A stretch of 64,000 nt of DNA from an uncultured Fodinibius sp. (GTDB lineage Bacteria > Bacteroidota > Rhodothermia > Balneolales > Balneolaceae), in the NCBI GenBank assembly GCA_913057775.1, contig CAJXOG010000001.1, positions 372,001 through 436,000 on the forward strand, given 5' to 3'. The notes beneath the pieces are model-generated. The model saw only the letters and a program-made list of their open reading frames with translations, made no database searches and was not told the origin of the DNA. This document shows, piece after piece, positions 61,701 to 64,000 of the stretch. Position 1 is the stretch's first letter. Each line of letters begins with the position of its first letter. Made by a program: the position numbers and the translations under genes.

Positions 61701-63405
61701 GATTCGCCTTGCCCTGGAGACGTTTGGGATCAAATCCCCGGAACTCTACGCTATAATCAAAATTAAGTGCGGTCTGAGCCACCGTATTTTCGGGAAAAAA
61801 ATTACCCAGGTTTACATTTCCGGCATCCCCATTTATTGTTACCGTTCGATCCTCAGCATTAAAGTCTATCGATGAGGAACCCTGCAAAAACTCATCATTA
61901 TTACGGTATTCATACTTTTGGCTCCAAACCTTGTTATTCAGATTTGAGGAGAGAACTAACCGTTCAAATTGGTGGGCTCCTACTCTGCTATCCATAAATG
62001 TTGCACTCAAATCAGAAACTGCTTTGTCCAAACTAAATCCGTTTCCTTCCAGCCGGGCACTGAAATTAAGAGCAGTAGTATCTATGCGCTCAGCAAAGAA
62101 AGGACCAATATCTAATCCTTTTCCAACCAATGTTCCCTTATAATTAAATGGTTCTATAAGCTGTGTCTCTCCCTCAACCTCAAGCGATCCAAGTGCGCTC
62201 GAAAGCGAAAATTCTCCATTAATATGTTGCAAGCTGCCATTGGCCTGACCAGAAATTGCCAAACTTTGGAGTTCCTCGTTATTGGGAATAGCCAGCGAAT
62301 CTAATAACTGGGAAAGGTCTTCATTTCGTAGATTTAATCCTTCAAAACGCAGTTCATATGATAGGTTTTGACGGTCAATTATATTCTTAATAAGACCACT
62401 AAAATTTACAAAACTTTCACCAATACCCAGCTCTGCACGATCTATCCAAAGGGAATCAGCAGGTCCCTCTGTCCTAAAATCAATGCTTAGAGACTTTTCA
62501 AGATCCGGGGTATAGTCCGTAAAATCAGCGATATCCTGTAGGTCGATGTCACTGGAACGAACATCCAAATCATATTGGGCAGCTTTAAACTGCTTGGTTA
62601 CATCAGGCTCTAAGAGATTTACGCCATCCACTTCACCATTAAAAACAAATCGGGAACTGCCTAATGTTAGATAAAAAGAATTAAACTCCAGGAAACGATG
62701 ATCGTTGTAAACCTGTCCCGATGCAGAAATATTTTCCACTTGTAGATTTTCAGACTCAGCCATAAACGATTCGATATCCAAATACCTCTGCATTTCACTC
62801 CAATCCACAAAAAGCGAAGCATTAATATTAGTCAGTGAAAATGATGACGGAAGATTGCCAATTTGATGATTGTCCGATTCGGCTTCCAGATGAACGTTGC
62901 CATTTTCGATTTTCACATTGGGAGCAATAATTTCAATTCTACTCAACCAAGGATCACCGTCTAGGCGCTGGCGTTTTTTAGTTTCCGGTCTTCCTTCAAG
63001 CAATACCAATCTTCCATTTTTATCTGATCGAAGGTTAACTTCAGGTGAATGCAAAGAAAAGCCAACAATCGACAGCTTATTTTGAAGCAATCCCCAAACA
63101 TCAATTTCACTGTCAATCTGCTGAACAGATACCAACGTATCAGTATCGGTCTCACCACTGCGCAGCAAAGCAACATCGTACAAGCTCATTTGAAAAGGTA
63201 AAAAACCATCGACATCCCCAATGTTGAGTTCTGCCTTATATGTTTGTTCTATTTGCCGCTCTATACGGTCCGCCAAATAGTCTTTGGTTACATCAAGCTG
63301 TAAGATACCAATAACAATACCCGAAAGGATAACAGCGGTAAGCAATAGTACAAAGACTATCCTCCAAAAGTATTTCCAACTTTTATATAACCAGCGATAA
63401 AACAC
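58723..63405 (-). CDS. TamB-like (DUF490) translocation/assembly protein
   Basis: 1560 aa; single N-terminal TM, AsmA-like repeats, C-terminal DUF490-type region (INGGNYQFVTGEIISRRLQLESGGTIVWEGPPDNARLDISAVYNARP). Confidence 0.85.
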   Translation of the reverse strand: MFYRWLYKSWKYFWRIVFVLLLTAVILSGIVIGILQLDVTKDYLADRIERQIEQTYKAELNIGDVDGFLPFQMSLYDVALLRSGETDTDTLVSVQQIDSEIDVWGLLQNKLSIVGFSLHSPEVNLRSDKNGRLVLLEGRPETKKRQRLDGDPWLSRIEIIAPNVKIENGNVHLEAESDNHQIGNLPSSFSLTNINASLFVDWSEMQRYLDIESFMAESENLQVENISASGQVYNDHRFLEFNSFYLTLGSSRFVFNGEVDGVNLLEPDVTKQFKAAQYDLDVRSSDIDLQDIADFTDYTPDLEKSLSIDFRTEGPADSLWIDRAELGIGESFVNFSGLIKNIIDRQNLSYELRFEGLNLRNEDLSQLLDSLAIPNNEELQSLAISGQANGSLQHINGEFSLSSALGSLEVEGETQLIEPFNYKGTLVGKGLDIGPFFAERIDTTALNFSARLEGNGFSLDKAVSDLSATFMDSRVGAHQFERLVLSSNLNNKVWSQKYEYRNNDEFLQGSSSIDFNAEDRTVTINGDAGNVNLGNFFPENTVAQTALNFDYSVEFRGFDPKRLQGKANLDVAPSVINGDTVRAHQVYMDLNSPDASTRQFRLTSSLLDLNISGEVTPADVISQTRFWSSYIKSRFDSEILMTQPIITDSLNGSPKDRNVVVDGNLQTKDLGLLKKYLPQFPTLYAESDVTFNVNTDGTRLLLSAEMTSDTLSFNNFNFRNANTQFTASFRSDRTLSEFSSVDWEAEISRIETESADLDSTVFDLSVKQDSVYFTQHVGSISDDAQFDMTLRSNFTDSVIAVSVEEFFMGNNQYAWVNERTPRLQYFRSGEVDFDEFSFQNQNEYFRLQGRLSPNRSDSLTYTLRDINLQRISDLIKGRIDFAGVLNGSLVTKSLASRPTIQGNLNVNRFRMNNRIIGDVRFESKYNPDKQQFDTRIDILTDSTKYDDYLESNDGIGQDIRLNGYFVTPNPTVRQDTVYYFDANFDQVDLWFLAVIADNVFAEVEGQASGTGYITGNLEEYDFRSQFKTQNVFARPEFLNTNYFLSGPIQFNRDEGVVLDSLSVMDTKGGTGTIWGTVDLNDFDPITYLDLSLDMNRLQFLNNKMDPDIPFYGNVSGTGLVRLSGSNTDMYMRTENPVQVTSDSEVSIPLLEETELQESGKFIRFVDSFDEVYKRSGSVVERTAQESERAEEALEQALEELTFTERFDLDLRFNAPENLSVNLIFDPVTGEVLTAQGTGQLRITMQDQDVQMFGQYNINGGNYQFVTGEIISRRLQLESGGTIVWEGPPDNARLDISAVYNARPNVSTLLNEDGLSDQNQNGSQQVPVDLIVEINGTLNSVENNYYFRLPSTMELSSNSTLQYTLNQINRDEQQKLLQATSILFTGQFIPTQGIGSNTATLSQNLTRGSTYVNPFLSNQVSSLLSNQINTLLNSDVSRLDIDFNLNAYNEVDLGIALRLYNDRLIFRREGQITGSGPESTPGDRIGDLNATYRIRKGLSLTAFHRQDQALSNLQASPQAGDVTPYVDGLGIESQVQFNTWSELINRIRGIFGINKDSANNE

Positions 63406-63418
63406 GTGCGCTCAACAT

Positions 63419-64000
63419 TTATGTATTAAATTTATCAAGGGTGTAGCTCCAACTTTTTTTGAGCAACGAATGATCTTCACAACTGTAAAGATACGGCGAT
63501 CCCCATTCATTCAACAACACTAAACGAATAGTATTATCTTTTACTTTTTTATCAGATTTCATTGCTTCCAAAAGGGCTTTAGTATCTACCGTCAACGGCG
63601 ACATCTGTTTTTTATACAACGATAGGAAAGGGGAAAAACGTGCATCACTAACAGGATGTCCCAGTTCCTTCGAAAAGTGACAGGCCGCAATCATCCCAAT
63701 AAAAACGGCCTCTCCATGGGTAATTTTCCCATAGCCTGATGTCTTTTCAAGAGCATGACCGAAAGTATGTCCAAAATTCAAATACGCTCGTTTACCCGCC
63801 TCAAGCGCATCTTCCTGTACAATATCAGCTTTAATTCGGACACTTTCTTCAACAACTTCAACCCAGCGCTGTTTTGGTGTTAAGGGCTGATGAATCAGCT
63901 CTTTCAACACATCAAATAGCTTGGGATTTCGGATAGCCGCGTATTTCAATATTTCTGCCATCCCTGTAATCCACTCCTTTTGTTCGAGTGTTTCCAGAAA
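63419..64000 (-). CDS. aroB: 3-dehydroquinate synthase, partial (N-terminus beyond right edge)
   Basis: FLETLEQKEWITGMAEILKYAAI reads through the ORF-track Met to the window edge; YLNFGHTFGHALEKTSGYGKITHGEAVFIGM. Confidence 0.93.
   Translation of the reverse strand, partial: FLETLEQKEWITGMAEILKYAAIRNPKLFDVLKELIHQPLTPKQRWVEVVEESVRIKADIVQEDALEAGKRAYLNFGHTFGHALEKTSGYGKITHGEAVFIGMIAACHFSKELGHPVSDARFSPFLSLYKKQMSPLTVDTKALLEAMKSDKKVKDNTIRLVLLNEWGSPYLYSCEDHSLLKKSWSYTLDKFNT

Noticed and set aside
1-64000. Mobile elements, prophage, CRISPR arrays, tRNA/rRNA genes
   Set aside because: Looked for transposase/integrase motifs, regularly spaced repeats and tRNA-like cloverleaf ends in intergenic regions; none found by eye. 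A tRNAscan/Infernal run would be needed to exclude small RNAs fully.

Overview
The window reads as a mostly core chromosomal segment from a Bacteroidota/FCB-group bacterium, possibly Balneolota-like. That placement is inferred from a T9SS SprA homologue, GldE next to ssb, a DUF5103-type T9SS Plug, a SusB-type GH97 and recurrent TAnnTTTG promoter boxes. Coding density is high. I saw no rRNA, tRNA, CRISPR array, transposase or prophage genes. Main content: a partial LuxE-like acyl-protein synthetase (left edge, missing from the ORF track), purB, an M48 protease, a DUF2779-like nuclease, murB, gldE, ssb, a DUF2207 protein, acyl-CoA dehydrogenase, pgk, an orphan outer-membrane barrel, a NifS-like cysteine desulfurase and LOG protein, a FadD-like ligase, fur, GNAT, an RRM protein, an ArsR / P1B-ATPase / methyltransferase / ATP-grasp cluster, dnaJ/grpE, rsmI/lnt, sprA, a LptF/LptG pair, guaB, GH97, folD, an NtrC-like regulator, dacB, PTS IIA, ccmB, holB, dapF, T9SS Plug, a tripartite metallopeptidase/TolB-propeller/barrel protein, RNase R, TamB-like and partial aroB. 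The most unusual signals are: (1) a P1B-type metal ATPase whose CPC transmembrane motif reads CAC, encoded with an ArsR regulator that has a perfect 22-nt palindrome upstream; (2) a single protein joining an HExxH peptidase, a PD40 propeller and an Omp85-like barrel; (3) a palindromic repeat embedded in-frame in the LuxE-like gene; (4) a stand-alone nuclease with Cas4-like cysteines fused to a DEDD exonuclease. No searches were run; family calls are from motif recognition.
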